Assembly (NCBI GenBank): GCA_024233545.1
Contig: JACKPL010000001.1
Coordinates: 310,001-374,000 of the forward strand
Origin: a bacterium
GTDB taxonomy: Bacteria > Auribacterota > Auribacteria > Auribacterales > Auribacteraceae
Reading direction: 5' to 3'
Length of the DNA stretch: 64,000 bases
Shown here piece by piece: positions 1-8,480 of the stretch (within the stretch, counting starts at the first letter, position 1; each line of letters begins with the position of its first letter). Under the pieces are notes generated by a model. It saw nothing but the letters and a program-made list of their open reading frames with translations, did no database searches and had not been told where the DNA came from. The position numbers and the translations under genes were made by a program.

Positions 1-438
1 ATGTGCAGTTGCTTTGTTGATTTTGATGTTTTCCTCTATGGTCTGCTTTAATTGCTGGAGATGCAAACCTTGCGACTGGAGAAATAATTTGAATTGCAGT
101 TCGGAATCAAAATCGGCGGTGATTTTATCCAAACGTTCCTTGACTTCTTCTTCAGGGGCTTCAATCCCTTTACGGGTTGCTTCCTGAAGGATCAGTTTGT
201 TTTCAATGAGTTGGTTCAGCCAATATTCTTCAGCTTTGGCAAGCCTTTGCAGGAGTTCTTCTCCCTCAAAAGAATTTTCGTATTTTGATACTACCGGCCT
301 CAGTCTCTCTTCAAGTTCTGAGAGGGTTATGATATCCTCATTTACCCGGGCAATGATTCTGTCTTGCGCAGTATATGCTATGGAAGCGGTAATGGCAATT
401 CCGCAAAGAAACAGAAACAAAATACATTTTTTCATCAT
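1..438 (-). CDS. SurA-like periplasmic peptidyl-prolyl isomerase/chaperone, N-terminal part (3' end outside window)
   Basis: The reverse strand reads a short signal peptide (MMKKCILFLFLCGIAITA...) followed by ARVNEDIITLSELEERL, the typical opening of SurA N-terminal domains, then a helical stretch (EYWLNQLIENKLILQEATRK, EAPEEEVKERLDKI). About 145 residues are visible; any parvulin domain lies beyond position 1. SurA-type proteins fold outer-membrane proteins in the periplasm. The start is one of two adjacent ATGs, preceded by AAAAGG. It lies 37 bases downstream of mfd on the same strand and is probably co-transcribed with it. The family is clear; the exact name is not, because the C-terminus is missing. 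Confidence 0.8.
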   Translation of the reverse strand, partial: MMKKCILFLFLCGIAITASIAYTAQDRIIARVNEDIITLSELEERLRPVVSKYENSFEGEELLQRLAKAEEYWLNQLIENKLILQEATRKGIEAPEEEVKERLDKITADFDSELQFKLFLQSQGLHLQQLKQTIEENIKINKATAH

Positions 439-475
439 GGTACCTTTTCTTATCGTGAAAAATGTTTTTAAGATG

Positions 476-3400
476 TTAAATAGTATCATAAGATGAAAGT
501 TCTTTCAAAATAGTTTTTATTGAATTTGTAACTTCTAATTCACTGTTATGCCGGATTCTATAATGTTTTTGACTTGAATCGGTGAGAAAAAATTCATTTT
601 GTTTTATCAGCAGTTTGTTTTCTTTGACTTCAACGGATGAAATTCGTTTTTCTGCGGCGAGAAGTTTAATACGGACTACGTCGAGCAGTACTTCAACCGG
701 CACCGGCGGATCTCCGTAGATATCGTCAAGCTCTTTGTGGAGTTCATCGATTTGACTAATATTTGTAATTTCTTGTAGGCGTGAATAGATTGCCAGCCGT
801 TGATTTTCTGAAGCGATATAGGATGATGGAATGATCGCATCAAACCCAAGTTTTACTTGGACATCAGGCGGTTGCGGTATTGTTTCGCCTTTAAGCTGGG
901 CGATAGCATTTTTGAGAAGCTTGCAGTACAGGTCAAACCCGACGGCAGAGATATGCCCATGTTGTTGTTCTCCGATGATATTGCCTGCCCCGCGAATTTC
1001 GAGGTCGCGCATGGCAATTTGGAAACCTGCGCCGAGGTCTTGGTGTGTTTCAATTGCGTCGAGCCGTTTTGACGCTTGTTCGGAGGTAATTTTATATGCA
1101 GGCACAAGCATGTAGGCATATGCGCGGTGTTTGAACCGCCCGACCCTCCCGCGGAGCTGGTATAAATCTGCCAAACCGATTAAATCTGCTCGGTCAATTA
1201 TGATGGTATTGGCATTGGGAATATCAAGCCCTGATTCGATAATAGTTGTGCATACTAAAACATCGATTTCACCGGCACGGAACAAATCCATAATAGCAGA
1301 CAATTCTTTTTCATGCATTTGCCCGTGTGCAATGCCGAAGCGTGCTTCCGGTACGATTTTTTGCAGTTTATTTTGAATTTTTTCAATGGATTTTACTCGA
1401 TTGTGAACAAAAAAAACTTGCCCCTCCCTGTTCATTTCGCGCTGTATTGCCTGCTGAATAACAGTATCGTCATAACTGGTAACGTAGGTGTGCACAGGGA
1501 GACGGTCTTCCGGAGGAGTGTTGATAGTGCTCATATCGCGTGCGCCGACTAACGCGAGGTATAGAGTGCGAGGTATAGGAGTAGCAGTCATAGTAAGCAC
1601 ATCGACCATGCGTCGCATTCGTTTGAGCTGTTCTTTATGGCGTACGCCAAACCGTTGTTCTTCGTCGATGATAACCAATCCGAGGTCTTTGAATCGTACG
1701 TCGTGCTGAATAAGCCGGTGTGTGCCGATGAGAATATCAATACTGCCGGCATTTGCCGCTTTGATAATATCGCGCTGTTGAGCATTAGTACGAAACCGGC
1801 TGAGCATTTCAACGTTCACCGGGTAATCTGCCATCCGTTCAGAGAAGACTTTATAATGCTGTTGTGCGAGGATAGTTGTCGGTACCAGTATGGCAACTTG
1901 TTTTCCGTTCATTACCGCTTTGAAGGCGGCACGAATAGCGACTTCGGTTTTTCCGTAACCGACATCGCCGCAGATAAGCCGGTCCATAGGGCGCGTCGAT
2001 TCCATGTCGGATTTTACTGAATGAATTGCGCTGAGCTGATCGGCTGTTTCTTCGTAGATAAATGCCGCTTCGAATTCCCGTTCCCATGGCGTATCGGGTT
2101 TGAACTGCGTGCCGGAAAGAGTTTTTCGGGCGGCTTGAATATCGAGAAATTCTGCGGCAAGGTCGAAGACCGCTTCTTCAACGGACTTCCGTTTGCGCAT
2201 CCAGCTGTTGGAGCCGAGAACATCGAGTTTTGGCGTTTCGCCAGCGCCGCATCCGATATAACGGCGTACAAGGTTTGAATGGATTAAGGGAACATATAAC
2301 ACCCCTTTATTCGCATACTCGATGACCATCATTTCTTGTTGTTTTCCGTCATGAAGAATATGTTGGATTCCTTGATAACGGCCGATGCCGTATTGTGCAT
2401 GGACGACATAATCGCCGATCTGAATATCAAAAACCGTATAAAGAGGAGCGGAGTATTTGAATTTCTTGCGTGAACGGCGAACCGGCGTGCGTCCGAAAAT
2501 TTCCTGATCCGAAAGAAAAGCATAGGATAATTCAGGGCAAATGAAGCCGCCGCTGATCGAGCCGATAACTGAAGGGCATCGTGTTAGAGAATCTATGCGT
2601 TTGTCCATACAGATTTCGTTGAACCGTTCCCGTTCTCCCTCATTGTTGAAACTGAGTGTTACGGAATAGTTATCATGTAATAAGTATGAAATTTCTTTTA
2701 AGGTGTGTTCAATGAGTTCGGGCGTTTTTTTATTTCCGTCGCGAAGCTGAGTGAGAAAAGACGGTGGCGTTATGCCGAAAAGCACTGGATATGGGTCTTT
2801 AAAAAAGGGTTCTGCTGTTTGAGATGATGTGCTTACTGAACAATGAGCAAATTGCTCAATGAATGCGTAAAGTTCGGAATCAGCCAGAAAATAATCTGCG
2901 GCGTTTTCAGTAAACTGCCGGAGTTGACAAAGTTTTTTTTCCAGCTCTGCCGGTTCGTCTAAAACGATTAGCGTATTTGGCGGAAAATATGATAACAGCG
3001 GTGTTAATTGACTGCGTTTGTAATACCCGTATTCGTTAGCAGGCAGTAAGTAAACTTCTTCCGCATGATGCAAAGACAGTTGTGATGCGGGGCTGAAAAA
3101 ACGGATTGTATCAATTGTATCGCCCCAAAATTCCAACCGGTACGGGTTGGAATCTGCAGGTGAGAACAGATCGATTATGCCTCCGCGGACACTGTATTCT
3201 CCAACATTTTCTACGCGGTCAACCCGCTTATAGCCGTGATTAAATAAAGTTCTCACAAGATCAGAAAATGATACTGCTCTATTTTTTTCAATTATCTGTG
3301 TATCCTTTGAGAACATAGATTGGCTAGGCGTTTTAAATGCAAGCGTTGATATGCCGGTGATAATTATTGATGGAGCCTCAGGGTTTTGATGGAGTTGATA

Positions 3401-3727
3401 AAGGAGGCGCATTCGTTCGGCTGAAATATCAGGATGTGGTGGAATTCCTTCTGATGGAAGAACTTCCCAATTAGGAAACTGAAAAGCTGGCGCTGAAGCT
3501 ATAAGTTCGAAGTCTTCATATGCTTGGTCTTCTTCCCGTGAACCGCGGGTGACATAAAGGATGGGGCACGATAACTGCTTTTGGAGCGTGTCGATAAGAA
3601 ACGCTTTTGAAAGATTGTACAATCCGCTAAATACAACACCCTTACGGGAAGATAAACATGAAAAAGAGCCGTTTACTTTAGGAAGCGTATCAAATAGAGG
3701 GTATATGGTATCTGGTTTGCGAACCAT
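476..3727 (-). CDS. mfd: Transcription-repair coupling factor Mfd
   Basis: Mfd removes RNA polymerase stalled at DNA lesions and recruits UvrA. The protein is 1083 residues, slightly shorter than E. coli Mfd. An N-terminal UvrB-like region is followed by the RNA-polymerase-interacting CarD-like domain at about 430-490 (GDYVVHAQYGIGRYQGI). The superfamily 2 translocase has Walker A GDVGYGKTE at 587-595, DEEQ at 688-691 and TATPIPR at 714-720. The RecG-like relay region includes IIESGLDIPNANTIIIDRAD and QLRGRVGR. A C-terminal UvrA-binding-type domain closes the protein. It starts at ATG 3727 and leads into the SurA-like gene. All core motifs are intact. Confidence 0.98.
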   Translation of the reverse strand: MVRKPDTIYPLFDTLPKVNGSFSCLSSRKGVVFSGLYNLSKAFLIDTLQKQLSCPILYVTRGSREEDQAYEDFELIASAPAFQFPNWEVLPSEGIPPHPDISAERMRLLYQLHQNPEAPSIIITGISTLAFKTPSQSMFSKDTQIIEKNRAVSFSDLVRTLFNHGYKRVDRVENVGEYSVRGGIIDLFSPADSNPYRLEFWGDTIDTIRFFSPASQLSLHHAEEVYLLPANEYGYYKRSQLTPLLSYFPPNTLIVLDEPAELEKKLCQLRQFTENAADYFLADSELYAFIEQFAHCSVSTSSQTAEPFFKDPYPVLFGITPPSFLTQLRDGNKKTPELIEHTLKEISYLLHDNYSVTLSFNNEGERERFNEICMDKRIDSLTRCPSVIGSISGGFICPELSYAFLSDQEIFGRTPVRRSRKKFKYSAPLYTVFDIQIGDYVVHAQYGIGRYQGIQHILHDGKQQEMMVIEYANKGVLYVPLIHSNLVRRYIGCGAGETPKLDVLGSNSWMRKRKSVEEAVFDLAAEFLDIQAARKTLSGTQFKPDTPWEREFEAAFIYEETADQLSAIHSVKSDMESTRPMDRLICGDVGYGKTEVAIRAAFKAVMNGKQVAILVPTTILAQQHYKVFSERMADYPVNVEMLSRFRTNAQQRDIIKAANAGSIDILIGTHRLIQHDVRFKDLGLVIIDEEQRFGVRHKEQLKRMRRMVDVLTMTATPIPRTLYLALVGARDMSTINTPPEDRLPVHTYVTSYDDTVIQQAIQREMNREGQVFFVHNRVKSIEKIQNKLQKIVPEARFGIAHGQMHEKELSAIMDLFRAGEIDVLVCTTIIESGLDIPNANTIIIDRADLIGLADLYQLRGRVGRFKHRAYAYMLVPAYKITSEQASKRLDAIETHQDLGAGFQIAMRDLEIRGAGNIIGEQQHGHISAVGFDLYCKLLKNAIAQLKGETIPQPPDVQVKLGFDAIIPSSYIASENQRLAIYSRLQEITNISQIDELHKELDDIYGDPPVPVEVLLDVVRIKLLAAEKRISSVEVKENKLLIKQNEFFLTDSSQKHYRIRHNSELEVTNSIKTILKELSSYDTI

Positions 3728-3775
3728 ATGCTTTTTTCTTGAAGATGATTGTGTTTTGAGTCTGCATATATATTA

Positions 3776-3811
3776 TTTCAGGCCAAGCAAAATTACATGC
3801 TTGGCCTGAAA
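3776..3811 (-). terminator. Perfect 14-bp hairpin, likely transcription terminator of the 3821-4651 gene
   Basis: The arms TTTCAGGCCAAGCA and TGCTTGGCCTGAAA are perfect inverted repeats around an 8-base loop. The hairpin lies directly after the stop of the minus-strand membrane-protein gene and before the mfd start. Only an A/T-rich stretch follows, not a pure T-run, so termination is inferred from position and stem strength. It would separate mfd from the upstream gene. Confidence 0.6.
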
Positions 3812-3820
3812 TAGAAACAT

Positions 3821-4651
3821 TTATAAAGTGCTTGGTTCTGTTTTGGTTTCGGTTTGTTGTGGTTTTTGCGCACTGCTTTGAAATTTGCGCGAATCGTTTT
3901 GGTCATGGCGCTGGTTGCCTCTTTGGCGTCGTGAAGACTGTGAGCGGTGAGAGAAACCTCTATCGCGGTTTATGCTGTTCTTGGCATGTTTGATAGCAAC
4001 ATTGATACTGATATTATAGAGGCGAGTTAGGTAATCGGTGTAAAACGAAAGAGTAATGTTAAGCCAAATAAATGTTATTACGAGAATTGACGGAATAGAA
4101 TATTTCAAACTGTCCCAATCGTGTTTTGCGACGGTGTTCCAAATGACAATAGCGGAAATAATAAGGATTATTCCCATAATTGCTTGGTTAAACAAATGCA
4201 TCGTAGATGTCGGAGCAAGACGCTCGTGCATTGTTTCTTTTGCCTCACTGCTATGTGAAGATAAATATTCTCGATTCGGTGTAACAAATTTTATAATGTC
4301 ATGAGTTAACTGCTGCATGCTGAATGATTCAATAAGCTGTGTCTTTTGTTTGTGTGCCGCAAGTGATTCTATCCGCTTGTCAAGCTGAAAAAGTTTGATC
4401 AGCAAATCGACGAAAAAAGTGCCGATTGAACAAAGCATCATTCCTGAAACTGTCGGCCAAATGACGCATAATGCAAGGGTTCCTGCTATGCCGATGAAAT
4501 TCAGTTGGGCACGGATATCATGCAGTCCGGGAAAGATAAAAGCAAGCATTGTTAAAAATAATATTCCCGGGACAGTAAAAGCAAGCAGTGTTTCTATACA
4601 CCATACCGAGAGTTGAAGTAATGGATTTCTTTTTTGTAGTTCCACACGCAT
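3821..4651 (-). CDS. Unknown integral membrane protein with basic, disordered C-terminal tail
   Basis: I do not recognise this 276-residue protein. It has about four hydrophobic segments: near residues 15-45 (AFTVPGILFLTMLAFIFPG), 50-90, 155-175 (AIMGIILIISAIVIW) and 185-210. A charged cytosolic-looking loop separates the second and third. The last 45 residues are rich in Arg, Ser, Gln and Thr (HRSQSSRRQRGNQRHDQNDS) and look disordered, perhaps binding nucleic acid or acidic lipid. The gene lies 9 bases after the Icd-like gene on the same strand, so the two are probably transcribed together, and it is followed by a strong hairpin. No function can be given. Confidence 0.75.
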   Translation of the reverse strand: MRVELQKRNPLLQLSVWCIETLLAFTVPGILFLTMLAFIFPGLHDIRAQLNFIGIAGTLALCVIWPTVSGMMLCSIGTFFVDLLIKLFQLDKRIESLAAHKQKTQLIESFSMQQLTHDIIKFVTPNREYLSSHSSEAKETMHERLAPTSTMHLFNQAIMGIILIISAIVIWNTVAKHDWDSLKYSIPSILVITFIWLNITLSFYTDYLTRLYNISINVAIKHAKNSINRDRGFSHRSQSSRRQRGNQRHDQNDSRKFQSSAQKPQQTETKTEPSTL

Positions 4652-4660
4652 TTTCCTTCT

Positions 4661-5932
4661 CTAAAGAGGTTTCGATTGTTGGTTTGTTATGTTGCCTATG
4701 ACAGCGTTACAGACTTCAGAACAGCTTAAAATCACGGTGTTTTCGAAAAGATGTCCAAGTCCGCAGGTTACTTTCTTTTCTAAAATTGTTTTTTGCAGGG
4801 CTTCAATGATACAAGCTGATGCTTCGCGCCATCCTAAAAAGTCAAGCATCTCTGCGCCGGAGAGAAGAATCGGATAAGGATTAATTGTATCTTCACGCGC
4901 ATTTTTTTTCAGCGGGTCATCTATGGTATCAAAAAAAACGCAATTGTCGCCATAATAGGAACAATGGTGCATGGCTGTGCCGCCAACTTGTGCGGTCAGC
5001 ACATTATATATATAATCGCCGTTGAGGTATAACATTGCAAGTACGCTGTATTCTTCAGGATGAGACAAAATCTGCTGAAGAACAATATCGGCAATCCGGT
5101 CGCTGAGGAGGATTTTGTCGTCCGGAAGAACACCGTCATGGTTGAGTAAAACATCTTTTTCCGTGATGACAATGTTGGGGAATTCTTCTTTGGCAAGTTG
5201 ATAGCCCCAATCACGAAAAGCGCCTTCAGTAAATTTCATCACATCGTCTTTATGGACAATGGTAACTGCTTTTCTCTGATGGTTATACGCATATTGGATT
5301 GCTTTGCGAATGAGTTTCTGTGATGCGGTTACGCTGATTGGTTTGATGCCGATTCCAGAATCGCGGCTGATTGTACAGCCAATTTCGTCATTGAGCAGTT
5401 CAATAATGCGTGATGATTCTTCGGAACCGGCAGGCCATTCAAGCCCAGCGTTAATATCTTCGGAATTTTCACAAAAGAGCACAATATCAACCAGTTCCGG
5501 TCGTTTTACCGGACTAGGCATTCCTTTTAGGTAACGGATTTTGTAAACGGAAGCATAAAGCCCTAGTTCTTGCCGAATAGTTTTTTCAAGAGTTTGAAAA
5601 TCGGTTCCTTTAACGGTTGATATAGGCATTTTGAAGCATAGATGGAATGAACGAATATAATCAAGTGTTTGCTGAGGAAGCCATTCTTCCAAAAGAGTGT
5701 ACGCTTTTTGACCGGCAAAAACTTCCATCCAGCAGATTTTTCGTTTTCCTCTATAGGCATATTGTACTGCGGAATCAAGTACTTTTTGGACAATAGGAAA
5801 CAGCTTTGTTGCTGTGCCGCACCCGGCTATGAAAGGAACAATAGGAGTATCGGGAGTGTATATGTTCCCATCGTTTCCAATTGTAATGGGAAAACCGCCC
5901 TGCGGTATTCGGTAAAAATCGCTGGTTCTCAT
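4661..5932 (-). CDS. Isocitrate-dehydrogenase-like protein with degenerate active site (probable pseudoenzyme)
   Basis: The 423-residue protein aligns end to end with bacterial NADP-isocitrate dehydrogenase as I recall it. Shared stretches include KRKICWMEVFAGQKA, PSPVKRPEL, ENSEDI, GIGIKP, MKFTEGAFRDWGYQLAKEEF and LNGDYIYNVLTAQVGG. Most ligand residues are changed. Relative to E. coli numbering: Ser113 is Thr114, Asn115 is Glu116, Arg129 is Tyr130, Arg153 is Cys154, Tyr160 is Asn161, Asn232 is Asp230 and Asp311 is Asn310. The IEGDG motif is IAGCG (35-39), and the NADP motif HGTAPKYAG is replaced by IDDPLKKNA. Arg119, Lys230, Asp283 and Asp307 equivalents remain. The frame is open, so this is a maintained protein. 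Normal isocitrate oxidation seems unlikely; a binding role or new substrate is inference. Confidence 0.85.
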   Translation of the reverse strand: MRTSDFYRIPQGGFPITIGNDGNIYTPDTPIVPFIAGCGTATKLFPIVQKVLDSAVQYAYRGKRKICWMEVFAGQKAYTLLEEWLPQQTLDYIRSFHLCFKMPISTVKGTDFQTLEKTIRQELGLYASVYKIRYLKGMPSPVKRPELVDIVLFCENSEDINAGLEWPAGSEESSRIIELLNDEIGCTISRDSGIGIKPISVTASQKLIRKAIQYAYNHQRKAVTIVHKDDVMKFTEGAFRDWGYQLAKEEFPNIVITEKDVLLNHDGVLPDDKILLSDRIADIVLQQILSHPEEYSVLAMLYLNGDYIYNVLTAQVGGTAMHHCSYYGDNCVFFDTIDDPLKKNAREDTINPYPILLSGAEMLDFLGWREASACIIEALQKTILEKKVTCGLGHLFENTVILSCSEVCNAVIGNITNQQSKPL

Positions 5933-5980
5933 CTTTTATCTACTTTGTCCAAAGAGGTTGTAATAAAAAGAGAGCGGTGT

Positions 5981-7141
5981 TTACAGCGATTGGGCAAACT
6001 TTTCAATTCTATCCAATCCTTTTTCGATAGTTGCCATTGAGCATGCATAAGAAATCCTGATGTTTTTATCATGGCCGAATGCAATGCCCGGTACGCAGGC
6101 GACGTATAATTTATCGAGCAATTTTTCACAAAATGCCATCGATCCAAGCCCTAAACCTGAAATATCGGGGAATGCATAAAATGCGCCGCCGGGAGAAATG
6201 CACGTAATCCCTTTAATAGTGTTTAAGCGGTTCACGACATAATCGCGGCGTTTTTTAAATTCTTCCCGCATCATTTTAGTAAATGACAGGTCTCCTTCCA
6301 GCGCTTTTATTGAGGCAATTTGTGCAAAAGTTGTTGGGTTTGACGTGCTGTGCCCCTGTATTTTATTGATTGCCTTAATAATTTCCGTGCTGGTGGCGAT
6401 ATACCCGATTCGCCAGCCGGTCATGGAATGAGATTTTGAAAGCCCGTTAACAACGGATGTCAACGCTTTAATATCGTCGCCGAAAGATGCGATGCTCAAA
6501 TGAGGGAAATCATAGTTGAGGTGTTCGTAAATCTCGTCGGAGATAACCGGCAGATTCTTTGAGACGCAGTAATTCGCGATATTTTTTAGTTCTTCTTCCG
6601 AATACATGACCCCTGAAGGGTTCGAGGGGCTATTCAGTATCAGGCACCGTGTTTTAGGTGTATAGTGTTTCTCAAGAATTTCGGGTGTAATTTTATAGCC
6701 CGATTCCTCTGTGGTGTGGACGAACACCGGTATGCCGTCAGCAAGTATAATTTGATCGGGATAGCTTACCCAATACGGTGTCGGCACCAGTACTTCATCG
6801 CCCGGATTGATCGTGGCTTGGAAATAATTATAGAGCGAATGTTTTGCACCGCAATTTACGGCAATATGGTCGATATCATAATGCAGGTTATTATCGGTAA
6901 GCAGTTTTTTGCAGATTGCTTTTTTGAGTTCAGGCAATCCGGTTACCGGTGTATATTTTGTGTTGCCTTTATCGAGAGCGAGTTTAGCGGCGTCTTTTAT
7001 ATAATCCGGTGTATCAAAATCGGGTTCTCCGGCGCCGAATCCTACTACGTCAATGCCTTGTTTTTTCATTTCTTTCGCTTTTGAGTCGATCGCAAGCGTT
7101 AATGATGGAGATACTTTTTTTACTCTTTCCGCTATTTGCAT
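5981..7141 (-). CDS. Class I PLP-dependent aspartate aminotransferase
   Basis: The 386-residue protein is a fold-type I aminotransferase of the AspC/AAT Ib type, transferring the amino group of aspartate to 2-oxoglutarate through PLP. Visible family features are GAGEPDFDTPDYIK near 36-49, YTPVTGLPELK near 63-73, NSPSNPSG near 170-177, SDEIYEHL near 201-208 and the PLP-lysine motif NGLSKSHSMTGWRIGY with Lys236. The C-terminus has the RISYACSMATIEKGLDRI pattern. GAGG-type Shine-Dalgarno bases precede ATG 7141. It lies 48 bases upstream of the Icd-like gene on the same strand, so the two could be co-expressed. Substrate preference cannot be fixed from sequence alone. Confidence 0.93.
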   Translation of the reverse strand: MQIAERVKKVSPSLTLAIDSKAKEMKKQGIDVVGFGAGEPDFDTPDYIKDAAKLALDKGNTKYTPVTGLPELKKAICKKLLTDNNLHYDIDHIAVNCGAKHSLYNYFQATINPGDEVLVPTPYWVSYPDQIILADGIPVFVHTTEESGYKITPEILEKHYTPKTRCLILNSPSNPSGVMYSEEELKNIANYCVSKNLPVISDEIYEHLNYDFPHLSIASFGDDIKALTSVVNGLSKSHSMTGWRIGYIATSTEIIKAINKIQGHSTSNPTTFAQIASIKALEGDLSFTKMMREEFKKRRDYVVNRLNTIKGITCISPGGAFYAFPDISGLGLGSMAFCEKLLDKLYVACVPGIAFGHDKNIRISYACSMATIEKGLDRIEKFAQSL

Positions 7142-7357
7142 TCTGGAGTACCTCTAGCTAGTTAGTGATTAACATATTATGCACGATTTGAACGTGCCGT
7201 TGATTATACTTCAAATCTGCCGAGTAAATCAATGATATTTTCTTGATCCTATGTTATAACGCTCGGTTCTAAATAGAATATAAAAATCGGTATTGAATAA
7301 AACGGCTCTCATAGAACGTCATATCTTCTTTGATGAAAATCTGAAGGGAAAATAATC

Positions 7358-7386
7358 TTGTACAGAAAAATGCTTCGGTGTACTAT
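7358..7386 (+). promoter_or_regulatory. Putative sigma-70-type promoter of the PpiC gene
   Basis: TTGTAC, a 17-base spacer and TACTAT precede the foldase gene by about 40 bases. The fit to the housekeeping consensus is moderate, and nothing else in the 288-base gap between the divergent genes looks better. Confidence 0.45.
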
Positions 7387-7428
7387 AAAATACTGCTTGA
7401 TGGAATTTATTAAAAAGAGAGGAATATT

Positions 7429-8472
7429 ATGTCAAAATCCGTACGAATACTTCTAACGGTTTTTTTTGCGATGCGATGCGTTGTTCCGGCGTATTGCGCT
7501 GAGGAAACGGTTCAAGGCAAACAAGACGATGCATTGTCTTCGGAACAATTTGTGCCTGTCCAGATACCCGAAAACCAAATAGCCGCCCGAGTAAATCAGG
7601 TTCCTATTACAAAAGATGAATTAAATAGGGCTACGAATGTATTAAAGAATGCCATTGCACAATCAAAACAATTTCAAGGGACTGCTACTCAATTGCCCAT
7701 GAACTACATCATGCAACTTGCACTTGATGTTTTGATTGCCAATGAACTCATCTTTCAGAAAGCCATAGAACTTGGCATTACCGTAACTGAAAAGGAAATG
7801 GAGGAGGAAGTGTTACGAGAACGCGCTGGAAAAAGCGATGCGGAATTTCAACAGGAACTCAGCTTAAAAGGAGCGGCATACAAAGATTTCTATGACGGTG
7901 TAAAAAAATCGTTGTATGTGCGCAAGGTTATTATGAAAGAATTTCCGGATATCGAAAGCACAATTACTCAGCAGGAAATAAAACAACGGTATGATGTCTT
8001 AAAAAATTCTCTGGAACGAGAAAGTGATATGCTTGATATAAGCCATATCGTTAAAGAAATGGACAATGAGGCTTCCGATGAAGAAAGTATGCGTGCGAAA
8101 GAGGCTTTGTCTCAAGCGAAAAAATTGCTCGAAGAAGGAGCGCAATGGAATGAAATTGCTACGCAGTATTCTGATGATAAAGTGAACCCGAACGGTAATC
8201 TCGGTTTTATCCCCCTAATTTATTTTCCTGAAAGTATGCAGCCAATTCTCCAGTCGGCCCCAGTCGGTTCTATAACGGATGTTATAGAAGCGCCGGATGG
8301 CTTTCATATCATAAAAATCAATGAGCGCCATGAAAAAGGCGGGTTGCTTACATTGCCTGAAGCAAATAATTTAATCAAAGACATGATCGTTTCCGAACGA
8401 ATAATGCAGTATTACGAGAAATATATCAATGGTTTAAAGGCTAATGCTTCGATAGAGAAGCTGATAAAATAA
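7429..8472 (+). CDS. Secreted SurA/PpiC-type parvulin peptidyl-prolyl isomerase
   Basis: This 347-residue protein has a signal peptide with a likely cleavage after AYCA (about residue 24). A SurA-N-like helical region follows (AARVNQVPITKDELNRA, then LDVLIANELIFQKAIELGI). One parvulin rotamase domain spans about 199-305, with DISHIVKEM, AQWNEIATQYSDDK, NGNLGFIP and APDGFHIIKINER. Such proteins help fold exported and outer-membrane proteins in the periplasm. AGAGAGG precedes ATG 7429. It is the second SurA-like gene in the window, so the species probably has several specialised copies. It converges on the next gene with an 8-base gap. Confidence 0.93.
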   Translation: MSKSVRILLTVFFAMRCVVPAYCAEETVQGKQDDALSSEQFVPVQIPENQIAARVNQVPITKDELNRATNVLKNAIAQSKQFQGTATQLPMNYIMQLALDVLIANELIFQKAIELGITVTEKEMEEEVLRERAGKSDAEFQQELSLKGAAYKDFYDGVKKSLYVRKVIMKEFPDIESTITQQEIKQRYDVLKNSLERESDMLDISHIVKEMDNEASDEESMRAKEALSQAKKLLEEGAQWNEIATQYSDDKVNPNGNLGFIPLIYFPESMQPILQSAPVGSITDVIEAPDGFHIIKINERHEKGGLLTLPEANNLIKDMIVSERIMQYYEKYINGLKANASIEKLIK

Positions 8473-8480
8473 ACGGTGCA

